From the NCBI GenBank assembly GCA_043758205.1, contig JAYVNY010000072.1, positions 1 to 45,226 of the forward strand: a DNA stretch of 45,226 nt, read 5' to 3'. Positions 17,554-25,268 of this stretch are shown one piece after another. The translations under genes and the position numbers were made by a program. The notes beneath the pieces were generated by a model that did no database searches, was not told the DNA's origin, and was given only the letters and a program-made list of their open reading frames with translations. How positions within the stretch are numbered: position 1 is the stretch's first letter; each line of letters opens with the position of its first letter. This DNA comes from JANNGC01 sp043758205 (GTDB lineage: Bacteria > Verrucomicrobiota > Verrucomicrobiia > Limisphaerales > SIBH01).

Positions 17554-18125
17554 AAGGCCGACAGCCCCCACTCAAGTCCCTGGATGACTTGCTCGCGCAG
17601 GCGGAGCACTACGCGGGCTTTGCCATGCGCAAAATCGGGAACGTGCCGCCGACGATGATGGGGCTGAGTCCGCGCGGGCCGCTTTTCTTCGTGCCATCGG
17701 CCATGACGGACGACCGTGCCAAAGATAATTTCGCCAACACCGCGCGGCTGATTTGCGTCGCGCATGACGCGACCGCCATCGTGATGATTTTGGAAGCGTG
17801 GATGAATTGCGCGCCGCCGGGCGGCACACTCGACATGCAGGAGCGGCCATCGGAAGCCATCGGCCGTCAGGAAATCGTCATGCTCACCGGGGAGTCGCGT
17901 TCCGGCTGCAAACACAAGTTGCTGCCGATCATCCGCACGGATGCCGGTGGCTTCTTCGGCTTTGGTGAGTTCGACAGTCCGGCTCCCGACAGTTTCGAGG
18001 GCCGCTTCGCCGAGATTCTCCCGCCGAAACGCCCGACGAAGGAAATGCGGAACCAAGCCCGCATGTTGCTCGCCGTCATCGGCATCACTGACGCGGCGTT
18101 GCGCAACGACCCGACGAAGAATTGA
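17550..18125 (+). CDS. Unknown protein coupled to hsdR
   Basis: A 191-residue soluble protein whose GTG start overlaps the hsdR stop. I recognise no family. It has a helical N-terminus (SLDDLLAQAEHYAGFAMRKI), a central beta-rich part with LICVAHDATAIVMILEAW, and a helical end. The tight coupling suggests it acts with the restriction system or is co-inherited cargo. It is the last rightward gene before the convergent phage structural operon. Confidence 0.7.
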   Translation: MKGRQPPLKSLDDLLAQAEHYAGFAMRKIGNVPPTMMGLSPRGPLFFVPSAMTDDRAKDNFANTARLICVAHDATAIVMILEAWMNCAPPGGTLDMQERPSEAIGRQEIVMLTGESRSGCKHKLLPIIRTDAGGFFGFGEFDSPAPDSFEGRFAEILPPKRPTKEMRNQARMLLAVIGITDAALRNDPTKN

Positions 18126-18139
18126 TCACGTTAGTAACT

Positions 18140-18172
18140 TCACGGCTCCACCACGTATTGGCCCACCGCCGA
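18140..18172 (-). pseudogene. Remnant of a second fibre-gene 3' end
   Basis: Read leftward this stretch encodes SAVGQYVVEP and a stop, closely resembling the end of the intact fibre gene next to it (SDVIAEYHVEP, stop at 18187-18189). It lies between that gene and the restriction locus, suggesting another fibre gene once stood here and was deleted at this junction. Confidence 0.45.
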
Positions 18173-18186
18173 GAGACCCGAGCTTC

Positions 18187-18798
18187 TCACGGCTCGACGT
18201 GGTATTCGGCGATGACATCGCTTTCGTTCAGGCCGAAGCACCACAGGTGCAGCAGCGCGGTTTTGTTGGCGGCGATGGAAGCAGGGGCAGCGGCGCCGAC
18301 GAATTTCCAGCCGGGCCAGGTCATGTTGCGCCCGGTGCCGTCGCAGAGGATGCGCAGATTCAGATACGTGCCGAAGCCGAACCCGGACGCGGAGAAGGTC
18401 ACATTGCCAGTGAGGGTAATTCGTTTGGAGCCGAAGCCTTGAAAGTTCAAAACGATGTTGCTGGCGTAAGCCACCTGTTCTTGATGCACATGCAGACGAC
18501 GCACTGAAGCCGTTTCGTTAATAAGGACTTGATTGAAGGCCGCTTGGTTCACGACTGAAAACGCGGTGCTGTCATTGTCGCCGCCAGTGATCGACAGACC
18601 ACCCGCGATGACTTGCGTGACCAATGGATTGCCGGGATTCAACACGAGGAAGCCTTCCAACGGCTTGCCGCCCGCCGTCACGCCATCGTGAACGACGAGG
18701 ATTTTTTTGGTGGAGTCGAACGTCACTTCACCGTCAGCGCCGGTGAAGGTGGCGTGTTGCGCGGTGGTGCCGCGCCGGAGTCTTACTTGTTTGGGCAT
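18187..18798 (-). CDS. Phage fibre protein with Mtd-type N-terminal domain
   Basis: A 203-residue protein beginning MPKQVRLRRGTTAQHATFTG followed by ADGEVTFDSTKKILVVHDG, the conserved beta-rich trimerisation segment at the N-terminus of major tropism determinant and many tail-fibre proteins. The rest is Gly/Asn/Thr-rich and ends ESDVIAEYHVEP, a common fibre-tip ending. It probably forms a receptor-binding or virion-surface spike. No C-type lectin domain is seen. It is the last gene of the leftward structural operon and ends 62 bases from the convergent restriction locus. Confidence 0.72.
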   Translation of the reverse strand: MPKQVRLRRGTTAQHATFTGADGEVTFDSTKKILVVHDGVTAGGKPLEGFLVLNPGNPLVTQVIAGGLSITGGDNDSTAFSVVNQAAFNQVLINETASVRRLHVHQEQVAYASNIVLNFQGFGSKRITLTGNVTFSASGFGFGTYLNLRILCDGTGRNMTWPGWKFVGAAAPASIAANKTALLHLWCFGLNESDVIAEYHVEP

Positions 18799-18804
18799 TG
18801 GATT

Positions 18805-18832
18805 GGTTCTTGGTTGAGGGTTCTTGGTTGAG
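18805..18832. repeat. Perfect 14-bp tandem duplication upstream of the fibre gene
   Basis: GGTTCTTGGTTGAG occurs twice in direct succession (18805-18818, 18819-18832). Its GGTTGAGGG core is the same motif that flanks the four-helix-bundle gene near 21.5 and 21.9 kb. Confidence 0.75.
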
Positions 18833-18834
18833 GG

Positions 18835-19311
18835 TCAGGCCAGCGTCAGGCGGTCATCGAAAGTTGTCGCGGCGGTGAGGTCGCCGTGATCTTCGGCGAC
18901 GGTGTGCGCGGTGAGGTCGCCCCAATCTTCATCGAGCGAGCGCAAGGCCTGGAGCGTGTAGAACTCGCCGCTGGGGTCGAGGCGTGCGCCCTCGATGTTG
19001 CGGCGCAGGGCGCTCGCATTTTCCACGAGGTAGTCACCCCGGCCCGGCGCGGCAATGGCCGCAAGTTCACTGGCGCGGATGAGCAGCCGTTCCGTGCCCG
19101 GCACGACGGGCGCAAGGCCCAGGTAGCCAGCGGAGACAATGTGCGCGCCGATGAATTGGCACGTCGCGGTAGCCTCGGCGGACACCATCTGCCCGGTGGT
19201 GGAATTGAATGTCGGCGGACAAACGTAAGTGCCCGAGCGCACCACGGGAGCGCCGAGGCGGAAGACGGCCGCCAGAGCCTTGCGCGTCAAAGTTGGAAGG
19301 TTGAGTGACAT
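18835..19311 (-). CDS. Probable phage head-closure (stopper-like) protein
   Basis: A 158-residue protein (NLPTLTRKALAAVFR...VCPPTFNSTTGQMVSAEAT...GDYLVENASALRRNIEGARL...GEFYTLQALR) with the pattern of small neck proteins that follow the connector in siphophage operons: a beta-barrel with a late GDYL segment. The ending contains a near-repeat (EDWGDLTAH, EDHGDLTAA). ATG 19311 overlaps the stop of the preceding connector gene (TGATG). Assignment rests on position and weak pattern similarity. Confidence 0.5.
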   Translation of the reverse strand: MSLNLPTLTRKALAAVFRLGAPVVRSGTYVCPPTFNSTTGQMVSAEATATCQFIGAHIVSAGYLGLAPVVPGTERLLIRASELAAIAAPGRGDYLVENASALRRNIEGARLDPSGEFYTLQALRSLDEDWGDLTAHTVAEDHGDLTAATTFDDRLTLA

Positions 19312-19868
19312 CAGGCGCGGGTGAGCCGGACCACACCGGAAGATTGGCCGGTGAAGTTGCCGAGCTTCGCGAGCATCGCCTGCGCGACGTGCGGGATGAC
19401 GGGGACGCGATCTCGCTTGTCGTAAGTGATGCTGAGCGTGCCGGTGAGCACCAAACGCGAGATGCCTTCGCCGTCGGGATCAGCGGCACGGTTGGCTTTG
19501 ATCAGCTCGCGCGCGGTTTCAATGGTCGCATCACGCAAAACTTTCGGGACCACGTTGCTCGCGAAGTATTCCTCGCGCGCCGTGGCGACCAGCACCCCGG
19601 TGCTTCGCAAGGCGTCATCATCGCAGGCCAGTTCACGCGGCCACTGGAGCGCCTGCGCGGCGTGCGCCTTGAAACCCCGGAACTGGTGATAGGCATCAAT
19701 CAGCCGCGTGGCCATGACCAGCGCCGCTGCCTTCGTCGTGCTGTTGGCACCCGTCCAGTCCGTCGCGTAGAGATGCCCTTCGTGATAAGCGTCGCCGCCC
19801 GCGACATCCGCGTAAGCATTCGCACTCGCAAGGCCGCTGCCGTCTTCTTTGATGAGGATGAGTGCCAT
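19311..19868 (-). CDS. DnaT-like head-tail connector protein
   Basis: A 185-residue protein starting MALILIKEDGSGLASANAYA followed by DVAGGDAYH, the signature of the 'DnaT-like ssDNA-binding' family. Despite that name, these are found next to capsid genes in siphophages and are thought to be head completion or connector proteins. ATG 19868 overlaps the stop of the LamG-like gene by the TGA/CAT arrangement; the frame extends upstream but not in protein-like form. Part of the compact capsid/neck operon. Confidence 0.75.
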   Translation of the reverse strand: MALILIKEDGSGLASANAYADVAGGDAYHEGHLYATDWTGANSTTKAAALVMATRLIDAYHQFRGFKAHAAQALQWPRELACDDDALRSTGVLVATAREEYFASNVVPKVLRDATIETARELIKANRAADPDGEGISRLVLTGTLSITYDKRDRVPVIPHVAQAMLAKLGNFTGQSSGVVRLTRA

Positions 19869-19869
19869 G

Positions 19870-20943
19870 TCAGGGGAGCGCGTATTTCGCGGCGAGGTAA
19901 GCCCACACGCGGGCGAGGTTGTCCGTGCTGAGGGCGGAGTCGTAGGCGATGACTTCGGCGAGGTCGCCGTCGAGGGGTTCACCAAACGATCCCCCTGCCC
20001 CCAGCGTGACCGTGCCGGGACCGCTGCCCGCACCCAGCGTCGCGCCGACGAACGCACCGTTGACGAAGTTGCGGCTCGCGCTGCCGTTCTGCCACGCGGC
20101 TTGCGCGACAAAGACGTCGCGCGTCAGCGCCGGTCCACCGCTGAAGGCGGTCCCGTTGAAGAACTCCTGCGGCGGCCCGTAGGGCCCAATCAGCCAGTTG
20201 TTCGAGCCGGACACCGCGCGCCGCGCCAGGTCGCCCGCCCCGTTCAGGGCATACACGGCGAAGACCGTGCAGGGCGTGTTCAACACGAGCGGCGTGCTGT
20301 AGCCGGACAACGTGCCAAAGCGCAGCACCTGACGACTGTTGAGCACATTCGCTTGCAGAGTCGCTGGCGCGGCGGAGGTGTCCTGCGTGGCGTGATTTCC
20401 GAAGTTGCTCTGATCAATCCACCGCACGACCGCATCACCCGCGCTGGCAGGGACGAGTTCGTAAGGCGTGACCGTGGAGGCGGAACCAAAAATCCCCGGC
20501 TCGGTGTCCACGAAGCTGGTCGTGGCCACATCAATAAAGTGATCGAAGTTGAAGCCGCTGAAGTTGTCGCTCTTGAGGACGCGATACCCCTCTGCGCCCG
20601 CCACGGCATCCCAACTCCAATTGAGGTAGTAGTTGAGCGTCGAAGAATCATCGAAGGTTTGGACTTCGAGATACGCGGCGGAATACGCGCGCGCGCCGCC
20701 CACGGTTTTGTAAGCGTAGATGCGAATGGTGTGCGCGTAGCCGCTGGCCGTGTAGCCCGTGCTGGGGGAGTAATCCATGAAGACGGCACCGGACGCGGGC
20801 GCAGTATGCCACGCCCCGAGCACACCCAGGCCGGCTTCCAGCCACAGCTTCAGGCCCGCGAGGGAAGCCGGGGAGCTGAAGGAACGGGCCAGCCGGGCAC
20901 GACGATTCGCCTGGAGTTGGACCGCAAAATAGTGCTCGGCCAT
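19870..20943 (-). CDS. LamG/concanavalin-like phage structural protein
   Basis: A protein of about 357 residues from ATG 20943 (MAEHYFAVQLQ); ATG 20997 would overlap the upstream gene. Segments LAGLKLWLEAGLG, VVRWIDQSNFGNHATQ and NSRQVLRFG follow the pattern of LamG/concanavalin lectin-like domains in which 'WLDA...DxSGNGxxAxQ...LRF' recurs. The second half shows FFNGTAFSGGP...VAQAAWQNGSASRNFVNGAF and a final DGDLAEVIAYDSALS, typical of the domain's end. A fibronectin-like insert may occupy about residues 55-125. Likely a carbohydrate-binding virion decoration or adhesin. Confidence 0.68.
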   Translation of the reverse strand: MAEHYFAVQLQANRRARLARSFSSPASLAGLKLWLEAGLGVLGAWHTAPASGAVFMDYSPSTGYTASGYAHTIRIYAYKTVGGARAYSAAYLEVQTFDDSSTLNYYLNWSWDAVAGAEGYRVLKSDNFSGFNFDHFIDVATTSFVDTEPGIFGSASTVTPYELVPASAGDAVVRWIDQSNFGNHATQDTSAAPATLQANVLNSRQVLRFGTLSGYSTPLVLNTPCTVFAVYALNGAGDLARRAVSGSNNWLIGPYGPPQEFFNGTAFSGGPALTRDVFVAQAAWQNGSASRNFVNGAFVGATLGAGSGPGTVTLGAGGSFGEPLDGDLAEVIAYDSALSTDNLARVWAYLAAKYALP

Positions 20944-20959
20944 GCGATGTCGGTCCCGC

Positions 20960-21211
20960 TCACGATGCGGCAGCAGTTTGTAATGAGCGTGGCGCATGAG
21001 CCTTTTTCTTGCTCGCGAGAGGCGGCGGCGCGGGTGTTGGCTCGCTCGCCGGTTCCGCGCTGAGGGGCAGCGTGGGGCCAGGGGCCGCCAGCATCTTGCT
21101 GGCGTCCGGCCCGGCGACCAGCGGGACGCTGGCGGCACGTGGTTCTTCCAGCGGCAGGAGCGGACGACGCACGCGGCGGATGATGGGAAGCAATTGGTTC
21201 ATGTTGGCCAT
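20960..21211 (-). CDS. Small Pro/Ala-rich phage protein containing a REP-like palindrome
   Basis: An 83-residue frame (MANMNQLLPIIRRVRRPLLP...) between two structural genes. The middle (RAASVPLVAGPDASKMLAAP) is encoded by a palindromic repeat at 21084-21136; the remainder is Pro/Ala-rich and disordered. It may be a genuine small gene into which the repeat inserted in frame. No family recognised. Confidence 0.45.
   Translation of the reverse strand: MANMNQLLPIIRRVRRPLLPLEEPRAASVPLVAGPDASKMLAAPGPTLPLSAEPASEPTPAPPPLASKKKAHAPRSLQTAAAS
21084..21136. repeat. REP-like palindrome inside the small gene
   Basis: GCCGCCAGC (21084-21092) is a perfect inverted partner of GCTGGCGGC (21128-21136). Two smaller hairpins, GCCAGC-ATCTT-GCTGGC (21087-21103) and CCAGC-GGGAC-GCTGG (21118-21132), lie within. 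It is a different palindrome from those at 2.65 and 11.0 kb. Confidence 0.65.
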
Positions 21212-21221
21212 GCGATAGCAC

Positions 21222-21449
21222 TTAGATCGCATTCACGCCGATGGCGACCTGCTTCCAATTGGTGCCGTCCGAGAGGGCGAGACACGGCACGGAGCCAGTG
21301 CCGCCCACGGACAGGTGAATGATGCGACGCGGGAACTTGGCCGCTGTCACACCGGCGGCCACTGCCGCCGCGACGTTGGTGTAGGTGGGAATCTGGATTT
21401 GTTCGCCGGAGCGAACCTTCTGAAAACTCCACGGTATTTCTTTGCCCAT
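21222..21449 (-). CDS. Small phage structural-operon protein
   Basis: A 75-residue protein (MGKEIPWSFQKVRSGEQIQI...) with a repeated Ala/Val-rich centre and a GGTGSVPCLALSDGTNWKQV end, a pattern seen in small decoration or fibre-associated proteins. It lies immediately left of the four-helix-bundle insert, which separates it from the capsid gene. Coding is likely; function unknown. Confidence 0.5.
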   Translation of the reverse strand: MGKEIPWSFQKVRSGEQIQIPTYTNVAAAVAAGVTAAKFPRRIIHLSVGGTGSVPCLALSDGTNWKQVAIGVNAI

Positions 21450-21469
21450 TTTAGGAATAGTTGAGGGTT

Positions 21470-21899
21470 GATGGTTGAGGGTTGAGTGCTTTGACTCGCC
21501 CCATGTTTAACTTTGAGAAACTTGACGTCTGGCATGAAGCCATCGCCTTCGCCGACACGGTGTATTCGTTGTCGAAAAGCTTTCCTGCGGACGAGCGTTT
21601 CGGGCTGACCAACCAGATGCGGCGGGCGGCCGTTTCCATTTCCTCCAATATCGCCGAGGGCAGTTCGCGGTCGTCGCGCGCCGACTTCGCCCGCTTCATC
21701 GAGATTGCCACCGGTTCGGTATTCGAGGTTGTGTCACAAGCGACCATAAGCAAACGCCAGCAGTTTTTATCCGATGCGAATTATCAGGTTCTCTACGCTG
21801 CGGCCGAGAAGCAGAGTCGAATGTTGAGTGGCCTTCGGAAGTCCCTGCTCGAAGAGCAGCGCTAGTCCCTCAACCCTCAACCAACCACCCTCAACCTCA
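21470..21899. repeat. Inverted GGTTGAGGG repeats flanking the four-helix-bundle gene
   Basis: Left of the gene (21470-21488) runs TTGAGGGTTGATGGTTGAGG and a little more. Right of it (about 21867-21899) runs the complementary pattern CCCTCAACCCTCAACCAACC and further CCCTCAACC. The two blocks are inverted relative to each other and enclose one complete rightward gene, so gene plus repeats look like one transposed unit. Confidence 0.7.
21503..21865 (+). CDS. Four-helix bundle protein (S23/IVP family, Avd-like fold)
   Basis: A 120-residue protein from ATG 21503 (MFNFEKLDVWHEAIAFADTV). The family pattern is clear: FEKLDVWHEA, LTNQMRRAAVSISSNIAEGS and ARFIEIATGSVFEVVSQ. These proteins form pentameric four-helix bundles; relatives occur in 23S rRNA intervening sequences and as the Avd factor of diversity-generating retroelements. 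Here it stands opposite to the capsid operon, between the capsid and a small structural gene, enclosed by inverted repeats. No reverse transcriptase or template repeat is nearby, so a retroelement role is not supported. Confidence 0.88.
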   Translation: MFNFEKLDVWHEAIAFADTVYSLSKSFPADERFGLTNQMRRAAVSISSNIAEGSSRSSRADFARFIEIATGSVFEVVSQATISKRQQFLSDANYQVLYAAAEKQSRMLSGLRKSLLEEQR

Positions 21900-22907
21900 G
21901 ACATTGTGAGTCACCGCGACGATGCGGACGTTCTTGTTCTCCCAAACGCGCGTCCAGTTGGCCGCTGTTTCCAGTTCCGCATTCGTGGGCGAGTCGCCCG
22001 CGACCGAGGCCGAGGTGAACTTCACACCGCGCGGATGGAGCACGTAACGGCGGCGGTTGATGAGCACCGTGTCGCTGTCCAGCGGCACGCGGGCGATTTC
22101 CACGCCCTCAGTGCCGAAGCCGCCTTGCAGCGGATTCGAGTCGAGCTTCGCGGAACCTTTGGCGAACGCACCCTGGCCGAACAGGTAAGTCGTATAGACC
22201 GTGCCATCGGTCGTGCCAGCACGAGACGGAAGGTTGTCATCCACGACGACGCGACGGCCTTGGAACGAGCGCAGCATGGATTTTCCTTCGCTGTCCGGAA
22301 TGAAGTCGATCAGGTCGAGCTTTCGCAACGCGGCTTCCGTGGCGGAGTGCATTCCCACGGCGGTTAAACGATCCGCACGATCACCGAGCTTGGTGCAGGC
22401 GTCCACAAAGGTGGAACCGTTCAAGCGCGTGGCCGAAGACTGAGCGGCGATGGATTCCGAATGAATCGCGAGCAAGTTGCCGGACATGGACGCCGCAGCG
22501 AACATGCCCTTGAGCGAGGAAACAATCAGCCCCTCGTCAGTGCGCGCCCAATATTCCGCAACCAAATCCACGATCGCTTGCATGGGGTCATCGCCGGAAA
22601 TGACTTTGGCGAGATGATTCACGGACCAGACTTGCGCGTCGTTGTGCAGGCGCGCGATGTCCTGATCGGAAGTGATTTTGTTGACGGTCAGAGTAGCCGC
22701 GTCGCTGAGAAGCTGCCGCGTGGCGGTCAGGTCTTTCCAGAACGGCATCTTGACCTCGCGCCCGCCGCCCGAGGCAATCTCGTCGAACTCAGGGGCGGAC
22801 TCGATGATGCCGCACTGGCCGAACTGGGCCAGCTCGGCGGTGCGCTCGATGGCGTACTTCTCGAACAGGGTTGGAATGATGATGTCAGCGACGGCGGTTT
22901 TAGCCAT
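21897..22907 (-). CDS. Major capsid protein
   Basis: A 336-residue coat protein of the HK97 fold type: MAKTAVADIIIPTLFEKYAI, an early MPFWKDL segment, the central LNGSTFVDACTKLGDRADRL region, VVVDDNLPSRAGTTDGTVYT and a C-terminal RRRYVLHPRGVKFTSASVAG. These recur in the 'phage coat protein' family of siphophages. It follows the scaffold gene by 26 bases on the leftward strand, the normal order scaffold then capsid. Confidence 0.88.
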   Translation of the reverse strand: MAKTAVADIIIPTLFEKYAIERTAELAQFGQCGIIESAPEFDEIASGGGREVKMPFWKDLTATRQLLSDAATLTVNKITSDQDIARLHNDAQVWSVNHLAKVISGDDPMQAIVDLVAEYWARTDEGLIVSSLKGMFAAASMSGNLLAIHSESIAAQSSATRLNGSTFVDACTKLGDRADRLTAVGMHSATEAALRKLDLIDFIPDSEGKSMLRSFQGRRVVVDDNLPSRAGTTDGTVYTTYLFGQGAFAKGSAKLDSNPLQGGFGTEGVEIARVPLDSDTVLINRRRYVLHPRGVKFTSASVAGDSPTNAELETAANWTRVWENKNVRIVAVTHNV

Positions 22908-22933
22908 GATTTAGGTTCTCCGGTTGTGATCCA

Positions 22934-23704
22934 CTACGCCGACGCACGGAGGCGTTCAGCGAGTTTCGGATCGGCTTTTTGCAGTTTCATTTGCTCAGTC
23001 AGATTCCAGTCCGCACCAGCGCGGAACGGATTTTTGCCTGAACGGTTCGCAGCCCCGCCGGAGCCGTGGCCGACGGCACCGCCGCCAGCCGAGGATTCAA
23101 AGAGATGCGGAGCCTCGACAACCTGTCGGGCCACCCACTCATCGAAAGTCAAAGGTGTTACGCCATCGCGCCCGAACACGGGCGTCTTGCCGTCTGTTTC
23201 GACAGCCACGATGGAGCCACCAGAAATTTTGAAGATGCTCCGCGCCCGGCCCTTGAGGTCGGGAATGGCGGACGCGCGCAGGCCGAGCTTCGTCCCGGCC
23301 TCGACGACGTTGCGCTCGATTTCCTTTTCGAGCAGTTGCGCGCTCAGGGACGAAGCCTGTTGCTCCGCGCTTTGCGCTCGCTTCTCCATGTCGCCAAGAA
23401 TTTTCTTCGTGCGATTCTCGACGAGCTTTTCCACTTCGCCATCTTTGATCAGCTTTTGTTCTTCGAGCTTCGCTTTCTCCGTGAGCAAGGTCTTCACGGC
23501 ATCGGGATCAATGCCTTCGTATTTCGCGGCGAGTTCCGCGAGCTGATTCTTGAGGGCAAGGTTGTTGGTGCGGAACTCGTCCACCTTGCTTTTGTCCACC
23601 GCGCCCTCGGCATCGAGGACAAACGCGCCGTCGCGCTCGACATAGAGCGGCAGATGTTCCGCCGGAATTTCCGTCTTCGCCGCGTATTTGAATTTAAGCG
23701 CCAT
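22934..23704 (-). CDS. Phage scaffolding protein
   Basis: A highly charged protein of about 256 residues from ATG 23704 (MALKFKYAAKTEIPAEHLPL). A long coiled coil covers roughly residues 45-130 (Lys/Glu/Leu-rich, QLAELAAKYEGIDPDAVKTL), followed by a Gly-rich linker and a basic C-terminus that would bind the coat protein. This is the pattern of GP20-type minor structural/scaffolding proteins. It lies directly upstream of the capsid gene. Confidence 0.82.
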   Translation of the reverse strand: MALKFKYAAKTEIPAEHLPLYVERDGAFVLDAEGAVDKSKVDEFRTNNLALKNQLAELAAKYEGIDPDAVKTLLTEKAKLEEQKLIKDGEVEKLVENRTKKILGDMEKRAQSAEQQASSLSAQLLEKEIERNVVEAGTKLGLRASAIPDLKGRARSIFKISGGSIVAVETDGKTPVFGRDGVTPLTFDEWVARQVVEAPHLFESSAGGGAVGHGSGGAANRSGKNPFRAGADWNLTEQMKLQKADPKLAERLRASA

Positions 23705-23934
23705 GATTAAATGCTCCGCAGAGCGTTGGTCATAGGTTGTCTCACCATTCCAATAATGCAAACTTGAAAACGCACAAAAGCACTGATTTTATTGGTCGGA
23801 ATGACGTTTTGATGCAAGTTCGCGCAACGACGTGCAACGGCGTGGAATGGCACCGGGAGGCTTGAATCAAAATCAGCGGTGCAGGGGAAAAGTTTTTTGA
23901 GTGGTTGGCCTTCCAGCGGGGTAAGCCATTTAGG

Positions 23935-23953
23935 ACGGCGAGTGGTTCGCCGT
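23935..23953. promoter_or_regulatory. Perfect hairpin upstream of the Cys-rich protein gene
   Basis: ACGGCGA-GTGGT-TCGCCGT forms a perfect seven-base-pair stem 25 bases before the ATG at 23979. There is no T-run after it, so it is not an obvious terminator. It could be an operator or a 5' UTR element. Confidence 0.35.
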
Positions 23954-23978
23954 TCAAAAAAATCGAAAAAGCAAACAT

Positions 23979-24377
23979 ATGAAAACAACGAAACTGTTTC
24001 TCACTCTGGCGGTGGCCGTGGTGGCCGCTGCGTTCAACACCTCGCTCCAGGCCGCTGACGTGCTCCTGTCGCCGCGCGCCCATGAGAATCAAACGCGCAC
24101 CGTGGCGGGCGTGACCGAAAACCGGCTCGACCGCTCGGACTTGTTCCAGCACAAGGCCGGTGCCGTGCTTCAGGGCCGCGTCGCCAGTACGGCGAACGAC
24201 CGTGACCTCGTGCGCGAAAGCCGGGGACTGCTCGGCAGCCCGAAGGCGCTGGCGTCCGCGCCCCAATCGTCCGTCGCGGCGAGTGCCGAGATGGCCGGCT
24301 GCAAAACCATGAAGAAGGGCGAGTGCGCGATGCCGTGCTGTAAGACGACCGGCACCTGCAAGATGCCCTGCTGCTAA
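23979..24377 (+). CDS. Exported small Cys-rich protein
   Basis: A 132-residue protein with a clear signal peptide (MKTTKLFLTLAVAVVAAAF... ending near LQAAD) and a C-terminal metal-binding-like tail containing seven Cys in 25 residues (CKTMKKGECAMPCC then CKMPCC). The middle is hydrophilic and unrecognised. It is the first gene of a rightward set of four that also encodes a CnrX-like metal sensor and an ECF sigma factor, so it may be an effector that binds metal in the periplasm (inference). Confidence 0.75.
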   Translation: MKTTKLFLTLAVAVVAAAFNTSLQAADVLLSPRAHENQTRTVAGVTENRLDRSDLFQHKAGAVLQGRVASTANDRDLVRESRGLLGSPKALASAPQSSVAASAEMAGCKTMKKGECAMPCCKTTGTCKMPCC

Positions 24378-24452
24378 TCGCGAGGTTTGCCGTGGGCCAG
24401 AATTACCATCATCATCCGGGCGGCGGGCCAAAATCCGCCGTCCCGACTTGTT

Positions 24453-24770
24453 ATGAATGACGAAATCAATCCATCCGAAGACGCGAAGCTGCGCGGTTTG
24501 TTCCGCGAGTTGCGGGCGACGCCGGAACTGCCGCCGGGTTTCGAGCGCAACGTGTGGCGGCGCATCGAACGCGCGGAACCGCAGCCGCAACGCGCGTGGC
24601 TGGAAATGGTCGCCGCGTGGTTCCTGCGTCCGCGTCTCGCGGTCGGCGGACTCGCGGCGGTGATGATTTTGGGCGTGGCGCTCGGCACACTCTCCAATGC
24701 AGCCAGCGCGAAGGATTCCGCGCGCATCCGCTACGTCACGTCCGTTGATCCATTCCAGAAAGGGCCCTGA
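24453..24770 (+). CDS. Membrane-anchored anti-sigma factor-like protein (CnrY position)
   Basis: A 105-residue protein from ATG 24453 (MNDEINPSEDAKLRGLFREL). About 60 cytoplasmic residues with an acidic and then basic helix precede one membrane span (AVGGLAAVMILGVALGTL), with a short periplasmic tail. Size, topology and order (before a metal-sensor gene and a sigma gene) match CnrY in cnrYXH. Sequence similarity to CnrY is not obvious, so the call rests on topology and context. Confidence 0.62.
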   Translation: MNDEINPSEDAKLRGLFRELRATPELPPGFERNVWRRIERAEPQPQRAWLEMVAAWFLRPRLAVGGLAAVMILGVALGTLSNAASAKDSARIRYVTSVDPFQKGP

Positions 24771-24773
24771 GCC

Positions 24774-25268
24774 ATGCGCCGTTCCATCTTTCTGATCGCC
24801 GGTGTCGTGTCGATCGCAGCGGCAATTTTTGCCGTGTGTTACTTCGCAGCGGCACGGGTCCGAGTTGGGCAAAGTTCTGATTCCACGGATGAACTCGCGT
24901 GGTTGCGCGTCGAGTTCAATCTCGGTGACGCGGAGATGGCGCGCGTCCGCCAGCTTCACTCGGGCTACATGCCCAAGTGCGAGGAAATGTGCGCGCGCAT
25001 CGCGGCGAAGAACCGCGAACTGGACGCAGCTCTCGCCGCCTCGGCGGAGTTCACGGCTGCCATCGAACAGAAACTCGGGGAAGTCGCCGCGCTGCGCGCC
25101 GAGTGCCAGGGCCAGATGCTGCGACATTATTACGAAGTCAGTCATGCCATGCCTCCCGCGCAAGGCGCGCGTTACCTCGCGGAGATGAAGCGGCTGACGC
25201 TCGGCCTGCACGCCCAACAGGAGCAGGCCATGACCCGCACGAACAACCTTCGCCATGTCCAGCCCTGA
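24774..25268 (+). CDS. Periplasmic heavy-metal sensor-like protein (CnrX type)
   Basis: A 164-residue protein with an N-terminal membrane anchor (IFLIAGVVSIAAAIFAVCYF) and a helical periplasmic domain starting LAWLRVEFNLGDAEMARVRQ and continuing LHSGYMPKCEEMC, the pattern of CnrX/ZraP-like metal-responsive proteins. The HxxxY...CxxxC arrangement could bind metal. It starts three bases after the anti-sigma-like gene and overlaps the sigma gene by 14 bases, so the three are co-translated. Confidence 0.8.
   Translation: MRRSIFLIAGVVSIAAAIFAVCYFAAARVRVGQSSDSTDELAWLRVEFNLGDAEMARVRQLHSGYMPKCEEMCARIAAKNRELDAALAASAEFTAAIEQKLGEVAALRAECQGQMLRHYYEVSHAMPPAQGARYLAEMKRLTLGLHAQQEQAMTRTNNLRHVQP

Noticed and set aside
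18187..21865. Diversity-generating retroelement, suggested by an Avd-like four-helix-bundle protein near an Mtd-like fibre
   Set aside because: No reverse transcriptase, no template/variable repeat pair and no C-type lectin domain in the fibre were found. The bundle protein has its own flanking repeats.
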